Source of the DNA: Methylobacterium sp. NEAU K
GTDB taxonomy: Bacteria; Pseudomonadota; Alphaproteobacteria; Rhizobiales; Beijerinckiaceae
Reading direction: 5' to 3'
Assembly: GCF_030700285.1 (NCBI RefSeq)
Contig: NZ_JAUYZJ010000030.1
Location: 1 to 64,000, forward strand
DNA length: 64,000 bases
The translations under genes were made by a program, and so were the position numbers. Positions 34,390 through 42,602 of the stretch are shown here, in pieces (position 1 is the first letter of the stretch; the number at the start of each line of letters is the position of its first letter). The notes below the pieces were generated by a model. The model made no database searches, was not told the DNA's origin, and worked only from the letters and a program-made list of their open reading frames with translations.

Positions 34390-35166
34390 CTACTTGCCGC
34401 CGCCGCGCACCAGGGTCAGGAAGCGGACCTGTTCGCTGGCGTCGTCCTTGAACACGCCGCGGAACTGGCTGGTGATGGTCGAGACCCCGGCCTTCTGCAC
34501 CCCGCGCATCGCCATGCAGAGATGCTCGGCCTCCACCATCACGGCGACGCCGCGGGGCTTGAGGATGCTCTCGATCACGTCGGCGATCTGGGCGGTCATG
34601 GTCTCCTGCGTCTGGAGGCGGCGCGCGAAGGTGTCGACCACCCGGGCGAGCTTCGAGAGCCCGACGACGCCGCGGGTTGGGTAATAGGCGATGTGCGCGA
34701 GGCCCATGAACGGCACCATGTGGTGCTCGCAATGGGAGTAGAATGGGATGTCGCGCACCAGCACGATATCCGAGTAGCCCTCGACCTCCTCGAAGACGCG
34801 GGCCAGCAGGGCCTCGGCGTCCATCACGTATCCGGCAAACAGCTGCTCGTAGGCCTTTGCGACCCGGGCCGGGGTGTCGCGCAGACCCTCGCGGGCAGGA
34901 TCGTCGCCGGCCCAGCGCAGGAGGGTGCGCACGGCGGCCTCGGCCTCGGCGCGGCTCGGCCGGCCGGTTTCGATGCCCTCCGGCACGCGTGTGGCGGAGG
35001 CCGGCTCCGGTGCGACCTCGAGCGGCACGGGATGGCCGTTGCCGACCGGACGGTTGTCGTCGCGCATGCCCGTCAGACCTTGCCCCAGACCCTGCCCATC
35101 GACACCGTTCCGGTGCAAATCGTGCCCATCGCTGCGGTAGGACAATGATTTAAGCGCGGCATCCAT
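34390..35166 (-). CDS. folE: GTP cyclohydrolase I
   Basis: A 258-residue enzyme converting GTP to dihydroneopterin triphosphate, the first step of folate and methanopterin-like cofactor synthesis. The zinc ligands lie in FYSHCEHHMVPF and AEHLCMAMRGV, and GLSKLARVVDTFARRLQTQE is the substrate-site helix. The N-terminal 60 residues are a poorly conserved extension. ATG 35166 is chosen because GGAG lies five bases upstream; other in-frame ATGs exist at 35226 and 35199. It heads the folE-hisI-patatin run and is divergent from an IscU-like gene. Confidence 0.94.
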   Translation of the reverse strand: MDAALKSLSYRSDGHDLHRNGVDGQGLGQGLTGMRDDNRPVGNGHPVPLEVAPEPASATRVPEGIETGRPSRAEAEAAVRTLLRWAGDDPAREGLRDTPARVAKAYEQLFAGYVMDAEALLARVFEEVEGYSDIVLVRDIPFYSHCEHHMVPFMGLAHIAYYPTRGVVGLSKLARVVDTFARRLQTQETMTAQIADVIESILKPRGVAVMVEAEHLCMAMRGVQKAGVSTITSQFRGVFKDDASEQVRFLTLVRGGGK

Positions 35167-35476
35167 GGCATCTCCGGCCCGCGCCACACGGGACTTCATC
35201 GTGGTGCTGTCAGGCTTGGCGTACATCGTCGGATCGCGTCGGGCTTGGAGGGATGATCCCGGGCTCGAACGGATTCGAGCCGGCGCCCCGGTTGGACTGA
35301 GCCTAGGGAACTACCTTGGCCGTGGGCGCGACCCTGGTCGATCGGTCGCCTCCTCGCGAAGCGACCGTGTGTGGCCTATATCATTGTTCGCGAGGCAACA
35401 CGCAATGCGCGCGCCGCGCGGCAGATTCCCGATGGGCATAATCCGGAGGGGAAGTGCGCACCCGGCCGAGGACCTG

Positions 35477-35920
35477 ATGCTCGACGACATCTACAACCGC
35501 CGTATCCTCGAACTTGCCGCCGACATCCCCCGGCTGGGCCGCTTGGCCCATCCCGATGCCAGCGCCACCGCCCATTCGCGCCTCTGCGGTTCGACCGTGA
35601 CGGTCGATCTCGTGCTCGGCGATGACGGCCGCGTCGCCGACTTCGCCCAGGAGGTGCGGGCCTGCGCGCTCGGCCAAGCCTCCTCGTCGCTGATGGGCCG
35701 ATACGTGGTCGGCGCCTCGGAAGAGGAACTGCGCGGCGTCCGTGAGACCATGCGGGCGATGCTCAAGGAGAACGGCCCGGCGCCCGGCGGGGCCTGGGCG
35801 GACCTCGCGGTTCTGGAGCCGGTCCGGGACTTCAAGGCGCGCCATGCCTCGACGTTGCTGACCTTCGACGCGGTGGTCGACGCCCTCGACCAGATCGCGG
35901 CCAAGCGGCAGGCCGCTTAG
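35477..35920 (+). CDS. IscU/SufU/NifU-type iron-sulfur scaffold-like protein
   Basis: A 147-residue protein of the NifU N-terminal family. Two of the three cluster-binding cysteines are visible, in SRLCGSTVTVDL and EVRACALGQASSSLM. The third, normally in a KC-x-x-L motif near residue 125, appears as FKARHASTLLT and is missing. It may therefore be an altered scaffold or serve another role. ATG 35477 has AGGA upstream. YidD follows in the same direction, 67 bases after the stop. Confidence 0.82.
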   Translation: MLDDIYNRRILELAADIPRLGRLAHPDASATAHSRLCGSTVTVDLVLGDDGRVADFAQEVRACALGQASSSLMGRYVVGASEEELRGVRETMRAMLKENGPAPGGAWADLAVLEPVRDFKARHASTLLTFDAVVDALDQIAAKRQAA

Positions 35921-35987
35921 GCTTTTGATCGATCGCGGGTCTCCGACGCGAAACCGCGAGGCACTTGTGCGGAACCTGCTCGGGGAC

Positions 35988-36341
35988 ATGATCCGGTACG
36001 CCGCTCACTTGGCGATCCGCACCTACCAGCTGACCCTGTCGGGGCTGATCGGTCGCCAGTGCCGCCACTGGCCGAGCTGCTCGGAATACACCGATGCAGC
36101 CATAACCCGGCACGGGTTCTGGCCGGGCGCCTGGATGGGGTTCTCACGGATCTGCCGCTGCGGGCCCTTCGGCACGCACGGCATCGATCTCGTGCCGGAA
36201 CGGCTGCCGGACGGGGCGACCTGGTACCGCCCCTGGCGCTACGCCCGTTGGCGTGGCGTCGAGGCACCGCCGTCACCATTCGCCTGCGAGGCTGTGGCCG
36301 AAGGACCCGGCGATGGAATGCAGCCGCGCCAGACGCCTTGA
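35988..36341 (+). CDS. yidD: Membrane protein insertion efficiency factor YidD
   Basis: A 117-residue amphipathic protein that helps YidC insert membrane proteins. YQLTLSGLIGRQCRHWPSCS, then EYTDAAITRHG and GFSRICRCGPFGTHGID are the conserved core. ATG 35988 leaves the usual short N-terminus before YQLTLS; a GTG at 35970 would add six residues. The C-terminal 40 residues extend beyond the core. It is probably cotranscribed with the IscU-like gene. Confidence 0.9.
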   Translation: MIRYAAHLAIRTYQLTLSGLIGRQCRHWPSCSEYTDAAITRHGFWPGAWMGFSRICRCGPFGTHGIDLVPERLPDGATWYRPWRYARWRGVEAPPSPFACEAVAEGPGDGMQPRQTP

Positions 36342-36798
36342 TCCTGGATCGCCGGGCGCGCTTATTTCCCGTGAAATAGGCATAGCGCAACTTCGCCGAG
36401 GTGGTCGTCGGCGCGGCGTGAGAAGACGCGCTGGCGGAGCGAGCCGTGCGACGCTCTGCGGCTCTCGGATCTTCAAATCCCCGGCAAACAGGTTCTCGCC
36501 GGGCCTTTCCGGCTCGGTCCGTGCGATTCGGGATCGAAGATCCCGCAAGGGGCCTGCAGAGGCCGTCGCCGCGCCTCATCCTGAACCTTCCAACGATTCG
36601 GGCTGCGCGACCTGCCGGAACGGCCGCGACCATCGCGGGCTCGGTTCTGCTGCCCGGATCGATCGCGCAGCGATCCGTCCGTTGACGCCCGCCGATCCCG
36701 CCGCGCCCGGGGGGCGGCAACCGAACACGCCGACCCCGGTTGTCCCTTCAGAGAGCCCGGCACGGCCGCGGCCTACCGACACTCAGAGCGCGTGAACC
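36342..36798. other. Intergenic region without supported gene
   Basis: This 457-base gap follows yidD. A short AT-rich stem (TATTTC facing GAAATA, 36363-36378) lies just after the yidD gene. Open frames here are arginine/proline-rich and look like shadows. No promoter or RNA element was recognised. Confidence 0.5.
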
Positions 36799-36969
36799 AT
36801 GTCGACCGGATTCCGAGGCAAGACGCATATCGACATTTACGACCGGGCTGTGCGCGAGGAATGGGCGCAGCGCTTCGGCGTCAGCGAGGAGCGGCTGCGC
36901 AAGGCCGTCACCATCGTCGGGAGCCGGATCACCAGCGTTGCCGCCTATCTCGACAAGCCGGCCTCCTGA
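36799..36969 (+). CDS. DUF3606-domain small protein
   Basis: A 56-residue protein matching the small DUF3606 family. It starts at ATG 36799 and has ERLRKAVTIVGSRITSVAAYL, the conserved helix of that family, preceded by EEWAQRFGVSEE. The function is unknown; such small proteins are common in Methylobacterium and relatives. Its TGA overlaps the next gene's ATG (TGATG), which supports coupled translation. Confidence 0.75.
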   Translation: MSTGFRGKTHIDIYDRAVREEWAQRFGVSEERLRKAVTIVGSRITSVAAYLDKPAS

Positions 36970-37286
36970 TGCGGCCGACGGCGTCGGAAACCGGTCTCGG
37001 CCTTCACCCATCCCCGGAGCCCTTCGCTCCGGGGAACCAGCCTCGTCCTCCCCGGTCATCGACCGCGTGCGACGACAAATCACCGAACATCCCGACACGG
37101 ACGCCGGACGCGATTCCGTTCGAGCAGATCCGTGAGCGCGCCTACGAGCTTTGGGAGCGCAATCACCGCCCGGAAGGGTTCGAGATCGAGTTCTGGCTGT
37201 TGGCCGAGCGGGAGCTACGCAAGGAGCGCGACCGCAGGAAGGCCGCCGACGGACTGACGTCCCAAGCCAACCCCAGGACGACATAA
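36969..37286 (+). CDS. DUF2934-domain small protein
   Basis: A 105-residue protein. The C-terminal half has IRERAYELWERNHRPEG and FWLLAERELRKERDRRKA, the DUF2934 signature. The first 50 residues are a variable, proline-rich region. ATG 36969 overlaps the previous stop by one base. The function is unknown. The pair with DUF3606 is a recurring type of stress-associated small-gene set in this group, but that role is an inference. Confidence 0.72.
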   Translation: MRPTASETGLGLHPSPEPFAPGNQPRPPRSSTACDDKSPNIPTRTPDAIPFEQIRERAYELWERNHRPEGFEIEFWLLAERELRKERDRRKAADGLTSQANPRTT

Positions 37287-37531
37287 CGCCCCCCGGTTGC
37301 TGGGGAGGCCTTCGCGCGGCGCGCAGTGCGGCCGAGCGGTGCGCATGCGGACCCAGCCGGACAGTGGCCGGACCAAGCGTTGCGCTGACGCTCGTCGCGG
37401 CCTCGGTCGCCGGCGCAGCCCAGCCGAGATCCGGCCGGCATTCGAGAGGCATCCCCGGAGATCCGGCCAGCGCGTGCGACGAGGTCGCCCGCGTAACCCG
37501 AATCGGCTTGGTCGACGCTAGAACCCGACCT

Positions 37532-38776
37532 TCAGGCCGCGGCGGCCGACTGCGCTTCGGCCAGGGCCGCCTCGAAGGCGACGAAGGCCGCGGTGGCCTC
37601 GTCCCAGGCGTGGGCGCGGACATGGCGGGCCAACGCCGCGGCTTGCTCCCGGGCCTGCGTCAGTGCCGACTCCACGGCGGCCGGACGGGCCGGATTGGCA
37701 GGAATGCCCACCGGGGGCGTATCCACGGACCGCATTCCGACCAGGGTCGCCGCCATGGCACGGCGCCAAGCGGCGCAGTCCGCCGGGATGCGGGCGATCC
37801 GCAACTCCGCCTCGGCTCCGGTCTGCCGGTCGAGCAGGTCGCGGCCGAGCTCCTCGATCCGGTCGAGCTGGCCCAGCGCATCGCCGATCTCCCGGCGGGA
37901 CTTGTCGGTGCCTTCCGCGATGCGGCCCACACTCCGGGCGATCTCCCCGGTGGCCTGGATCTGCTGGCTCATGATCTCGGAGGCATCGCGCATCTGCGCC
38001 GCCACGGTGGCGACGGCGCCGCTCTCCGCCTCGACCCGGAGGTTGGCCCGCTCCATGGCGGCGGCGCCGGTCTCGACCGCGCTGCGGCTGCGCGTGACCG
38101 CCGCCTGCATCGCAGCCATCTCCTCGCGCAGGCTTCCCAGCCGGGCGCGGATCTCGTCAGTCGCCTTCGCGGTCTGGGCGGACAGGACCTTCACCTCGGC
38201 GGCCACCACCGCGAAGCCGCGTCCGGCCTCGCCGGCCCGAGCCGCCTCGATGGTGGCGTTCAGCGCCAGAAGGTTGGTCTGCGCCGAGATCGCCGCGATG
38301 GTGCCGGCCATCTCCTCGATCCGCAGGGCCGCCGCCGAGAAGCTGTCGAGCCGGCTGCCGATCTCCTCGGTGCCCTGCTCGATCCCGCGCATACCCTCGG
38401 CCGCGCGCTGGAGGTCGCCGACGCAGGTGGCGATGCCGGAGCGGGCCGTCTCGGCCGTCTCGGCCGCGGACGACGACCGGGCGGCGATCTCGCTGGTGGT
38501 GGCGGCGAGTTCCTCGCTGGCCGCCGCGATCAGGCGCGCCTGCTCGGCGGTGCCGGCGGCATCGTTCGTAAGCCAGCCGATCGAGGTGCCGGCATCCGAG
38601 GCTGCGGCCGACAGGCGCGCCTGGAGGGTCAGAAATTCGCGGTCCAGAGGAGGAACGGACGCGCCCGGCAGGGCCGGCTCCGCGGGCACCATGACGGGCG
38701 GTTCAGCCGGACTGAAGGCCGTGACCGCGGCCCCAACCATCTCCGGGTTCGGGCGCTTGCGGCGCAAACTGAACAT
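37532..38776 (-). CDS. Soluble methyl-accepting chemotaxis protein
   Basis: A 414-residue chemoreceptor without membrane segment. The signalling hairpin is complete: MAGTIAAISAQTNLLALNA (tip), then ATIEAARAGEAGRGFAVVA, typical of MCPs that contact CheA and CheW. Residues 1-50 are variable and no ligand domain is visible there. The last 90 residues (CAAWRRAMAATLVGMRSV, HVRAHAWDEATAAFVAF) form an unassigned C-terminal helical region. ATG 38776 has GGAGGAG six bases upstream. It is probably a cytoplasmic sensor; the signal is unknown. Confidence 0.88.
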   Translation of the reverse strand: MFSLRRKRPNPEMVGAAVTAFSPAEPPVMVPAEPALPGASVPPLDREFLTLQARLSAAASDAGTSIGWLTNDAAGTAEQARLIAAASEELAATTSEIAARSSSAAETAETARSGIATCVGDLQRAAEGMRGIEQGTEEIGSRLDSFSAAALRIEEMAGTIAAISAQTNLLALNATIEAARAGEAGRGFAVVAAEVKVLSAQTAKATDEIRARLGSLREEMAAMQAAVTRSRSAVETGAAAMERANLRVEAESGAVATVAAQMRDASEIMSQQIQATGEIARSVGRIAEGTDKSRREIGDALGQLDRIEELGRDLLDRQTGAEAELRIARIPADCAAWRRAMAATLVGMRSVDTPPVGIPANPARPAAVESALTQAREQAAALARHVRAHAWDEATAAFVAFEAALAEAQSAAAA

Positions 38777-38977
38777 GCGGGACTCCTCCGAGCGACGATT
38801 CGGGAGCTTTATTCGCATGGAATCTTCAACCGAAGATGAAGGATAAACCCAATCCTACTTCAGCTGCGAGACTGTCAGCGCTTGCGGGCCGTGCTCCTGC
38901 GCCGGACGCCGCCGATGCGTCGGAGGGCATAGCGCAGGGCGCTCCCGGACGAAACCGTCCGCGAGCGCCGCTGCTTC

Positions 38978-41900
38978 TCACTCGCCCGTCAGGGCAGCCT
39001 TGGTGCGGGACCACCAGCCGGCGCGCTTCGGCCGATCCGGATCGGAGGGGGGCGTCAGCACCACCGCCACGGGCTCGGGCGGTGGTGCAGCCACTGCGGT
39101 CGCCACCTCGAGTCCGGCTGCCGCCTCGGCGGGGGCGTCGGCCGGCTGCGCGACGTCCGGTGCGGCCGCAACCGTCAGCTCGACGGCGGTCTCCCTCCGG
39201 GGCGTCGACGGTGCGGCCTCGACCGCCTCCGCCACGGCCTGCGCGCTCACCGGCTCCTCGGCCGACAGGGCGACCGCATCGGGTTCCGCCTCGGCGGAGC
39301 CCTCCGCTTCGCCCGACTCGCGCGTGCGGCCCTCCGCGCGCCCGCGACCGCCCCGGCGTCCGCGGCGACGGCGGCGTCCGCCGTCTTCCTCGGTCCGGGC
39401 AGCCTCGTCTGGGCCGGCGACGGTCTCGTCGGACTCGGCGGCTACGGGGGCTTCCGCGGGCTCACCGGCATCGGACATGCCCTCGGCACCGCGCTCCTCG
39501 TCTTGGTCGTCAGCGTCCCGATTCTCGCCGTCCAAGCGGCCTTCCTCGGATTGGCCGTCCTCGGCGCGACCATCCTGGCGGCCGCCGCGACGACGACGAC
39601 GGCGGCGGCGGCGGCGGCCGTCGCCTTCCTCGCGCGCCTCGGCGCCGCCTTCCTCGGCCTCGCCCTCGGCTTCCACCTCGGCCTCGTCGCCCTCTTCGGT
39701 CTCGTCTTCGTCCTCGAACTCCATCGCGGGCGAGATCGCCTGTGCGCGCACGCCCGTCACCGGGCCTTCCGCGCGCTGGGCCGGCTCGCCGCGGTCGAGT
39801 TGGAATGCGGCGGTGACCGCCAGCCGCTCATCGGCCGCGATCGTGATGGTGACGCCGAAGCGCAGCTCCAGCTCGCGCAGGTGCCCGCGCTTCTGGTTGA
39901 GGATGTACAGCGCCACCTCGGTGCGGGTGCGCAGGATCAGGTTGTGGGAGGCCGACTTGAGCAGCGCCTCCTCGATGGAGCGCAGGATGTGCAGCGCCAC
40001 CGAGGCGGTGGCGCGCACGTAGCCCGAGCCGCCGCAATGGACGCACGGGATCGAGGAGGATTCGAGCACGCCGGTGCGGATGCGCTGACGGCTCATCTCC
40101 AGGAGGCCGAAGGGGGAGATCCGGCCCACCTGGATGCGGGCGCGGTCGTTCTTCAGGCACTCGTTGAGCTTCTTCTCGACAGCGCGGTTGTTGCGCTTCT
40201 CCTCCATGTCGATGAAGTCGATGACGATCAGGCCCGCGAGGTCGCGCAGGCGCAGCTGGCGGGCGACCTCCTCGGCCGCCTCCATGTTCGTCTTGAGCGC
40301 GGTGTCTTCGATGTCGTGCTCGCGGGTGGCACGACCGGAGTTTACGTCGATCGAGACCAGCGCCTCGGTCGGGTTGATCACGAGGTAGCCACCGGACTTC
40401 AGCGAGACATGGGTGGAGAACATCGCGTCGAGCTGCTGCTCGACGCCGTAGCGGGCGAAGATCGGCGTCGGGTCACGATAGGGCTTCACGACCTTGGACT
40501 GGCCGGGCATCAGCATCCGCATGAAGTCCTTGGCCTCGGCATAGGCCTCCTCGCCGGAGACCAGCACCTCGTCGAGGTCCTTGTTGTACAGGTCGCGGAT
40601 GGCGCGCTTGATCAGTGAGCCCTCCTCGTAGACGAGCGCCGGCGCCATCGAGGTCAGGGTCAGCTCGCGGACCGACTCCCACAGGCGCATCAGGTACTCG
40701 AAGTCGCGGGCGATCTCGGGCTTGGAGCGCGAGGCGCCGGCGGTGCGCAGGATCACGCCCATGCCGTCCGGCACCTCCAGGTCCTGAACGACCTCCTTCA
40801 GGCGCTTGCGGTCCGCGGCCGAAGTGATCTTGCGGGAGATCCCGCCGCCGCGGCCGGTGTTGGGCATCAGCACCGAGTAGCGGCCGGCGAGCGACAGGTA
40901 GGTCGTGAGCGCAGCGCCCTTCGTGCCGCGCTCCTCTTTGACCACCTGCACCAAGATGATCTGGCGGCGCTTGATCACCTCCTGGATCTTGTAGTGGCGG
41001 CGGTAGTGGCGGGGCCGCTCGGGGATCTCCGCGAGGGCGTCGCCGTTGCCGCCGACCTGAGCGATCCTGGGCTCGGCGTCGGGATCGTCGGAATCCTCGT
41101 CCGACTCGTCCTCGTCATCCTCCTCTGAATCGTCCTCGTCGTCCTCCTCGTCGGAATCCTCGTCCTCCGACTCCTCCTCATCGACCACATCGTCGGCCTC
41201 GCCCGTCGAGGACCCGCCCGGGCTCGAGGCCGCGGCGATGTCCTCGGCGACGGTCTCGGCCGGTGCGTCGGCCACGGTCAGCGCCTCGGCCACGGCGACC
41301 ACGGTCTCGGGCTCGACCGTGCCGTCGTGCTCAGCGGGCGGCTCGGGCTGGGCCTCGGAGGGCGTGCTGGCGCCCTCGGCGTGCGCCGGGATGTCCCCGG
41401 CCTCGACCTCGGAAGCGAGGGCCTCCTGCACGGCCTCGGGGTTCTCGGCGAGGGCATCGGGCATTCCCGCCGCATCGGCTCCGGCCCCCTGCACCTCGTC
41501 GCGACCCTCGACCTGGAAGGACATCGAGCCCTGCAGGTGTTCTGAGTCCTGCGGGTGCTCTGACCCCTGCGAGGCCTCGGAGGCGTCTTCGACGCTCACG
41601 GTCTCATCGGAGCGGGTGCGGGCCTCGGCCCGGCGGCCGCGGGAGCGGCGCGGCGAACGGCGGCGTCGCTCCTCGCGCTCGCGGTGCTCCTCGGCATCGC
41701 GCGCCTCGTCCTCGAGCAGCGCCTGCCGGTCGGCGAGCGGGATCTGGTAATAGTCGGGGTGGATCTCGTTGAAGGCCAGGAAGCCGTGGCGGTTGCCGCC
41801 GTACTCGACGAACGCTGCCTGGAGCGACGGCTCCACCCGGGTGACCTTGGCGAGATAGATGTTGCCGCGCAGCTGCCGCCGGTTGGCGGCTTCGAAATCG

Positions 41901-41983
41901 AATTCCTCGACCCTAGACCCGTGGACCGTGACGACCCGGGTCTCCTCCGAGTGCATCGCGTCGATCAGCATTTTGTTGGCCAT
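38978..41983 (-). CDS. rne: Ribonuclease E
   Basis: A 1001-residue endoribonuclease that initiates mRNA decay and processes rRNA and tRNA. The N-terminal S1 domain is split by an acidic insert (residues about 92-328, rich in Glu/Asp and Ser, including a run of Asp/Glu around 255-290). The catalytic DNase I-like part has DVNSGRATREHDIEDTALK and GLIVIDFIDM, the zinc-link is IPCVHCGGSG, and the last 230 residues are arginine- and acid-rich scaffold for a degradosome. The protein starts at ATG 41983. An inverted repeat sits in its long leader. Confidence 0.93.
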   Translation of the reverse strand: MANKMLIDAMHSEETRVVTVHGSRVEEFDFEAANRRQLRGNIYLAKVTRVEPSLQAAFVEYGGNRHGFLAFNEIHPDYYQIPLADRQALLEDEARDAEEHREREERRRRSPRRSRGRRAEARTRSDETVSVEDASEASQGSEHPQDSEHLQGSMSFQVEGRDEVQGAGADAAGMPDALAENPEAVQEALASEVEAGDIPAHAEGASTPSEAQPEPPAEHDGTVEPETVVAVAEALTVADAPAETVAEDIAAASSPGGSSTGEADDVVDEEESEDEDSDEEDDEDDSEEDDEDESDEDSDDPDAEPRIAQVGGNGDALAEIPERPRHYRRHYKIQEVIKRRQIILVQVVKEERGTKGAALTTYLSLAGRYSVLMPNTGRGGGISRKITSAADRKRLKEVVQDLEVPDGMGVILRTAGASRSKPEIARDFEYLMRLWESVRELTLTSMAPALVYEEGSLIKRAIRDLYNKDLDEVLVSGEEAYAEAKDFMRMLMPGQSKVVKPYRDPTPIFARYGVEQQLDAMFSTHVSLKSGGYLVINPTEALVSIDVNSGRATREHDIEDTALKTNMEAAEEVARQLRLRDLAGLIVIDFIDMEEKRNNRAVEKKLNECLKNDRARIQVGRISPFGLLEMSRQRIRTGVLESSSIPCVHCGGSGYVRATASVALHILRSIEEALLKSASHNLILRTRTEVALYILNQKRGHLRELELRFGVTITIAADERLAVTAAFQLDRGEPAQRAEGPVTGVRAQAISPAMEFEDEDETEEGDEAEVEAEGEAEEGGAEAREEGDGRRRRRRRRRRGGRQDGRAEDGQSEEGRLDGENRDADDQDEERGAEGMSDAGEPAEAPVAAESDETVAGPDEAARTEEDGGRRRRRGRRGGRGRAEGRTRESGEAEGSAEAEPDAVALSAEEPVSAQAVAEAVEAAPSTPRRETAVELTVAAAPDVAQPADAPAEAAAGLEVATAVAAPPPEPVAVVLTPPSDPDRPKRAGWWSRTKAALTGE

Positions 41984-42602
41984 GTCGGACTCTCGGCATG
42001 GCGGCCGACGTCGTTCTCCGTGCCCGTGGTCCCGGCGGCGCCCCGTCCGACGTCAAACCTGTCGGGCGCGGTACCGGCCTCGTCGCCGAGGCGGCTGGGT
42101 TCGAGGGGAAATTGCCGTCAACCGCCGTTCGGCGCCCTGGGCGCCTGGGGTTGAACCTGGCCGGGAGGAGTGACGGACCGGTGCGACGCGTCTCTCGCGC
42201 CTCCGGGGCACGCGCAGCGCCATGCTGGGCCGTGCGTCCGTCCATCCTGGTCCCGACCTCGCGAAACAATCTCGGCCGGATGGGACCGGCCGTGAATTCC
42301 TGGGTGCGGCGGAGGATCTCCACCGCGTCGTTCGACACCTGCCCGATCGGCAAAGACACCCGTCGTCGCCAGACGGGCCGAAACGGCCCGTCGCGACGCC
42401 GCGCCCGGTTTCTCGAAGGAACTCGGCCGCGTCCGCGGGCCGTTGCGATGGCCGGCGGGACCGGAGAAGGGTCGATATCATTACAGACCGCCGCCGGGAT
42501 TTGGCAAGGGTCAAGAGCGGGACGATGTCACGGGATCGTCACGGCGACCGTGCGCCGGCGTGGCGCATCGCGGTCGATCGGAGCGGACATCCGCCCCGGA
42601 TC
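41984..42602. other. Long intergenic region, probable rne leader and promoter
   Basis: This 619-base gap separates rne from the upstream, same-strand glcF. In other bacteria rne is autoregulated through a long 5' leader, so a transcript from this region is expected; this is inference. A perfect 9-base stem with AAA loop (42372-42392) is the strongest structure. Overlapping open frames on the plus strand, including 41998-42837, are GC-bias shadows. Confidence 0.5.
42372..42392. repeat. Perfect inverted repeat in the rne leader region
   Basis: GACGGGCCG (42372-42380) and CGGCCCGTC (42384-42392) are perfect arms around AAA. In the minus direction this is a 9-base stem with UUU loop, about 390 bases upstream of the rne start. 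It may be a terminator for glcF lacking a T-tract, or a structural element of the rne leader. Confidence 0.6.
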
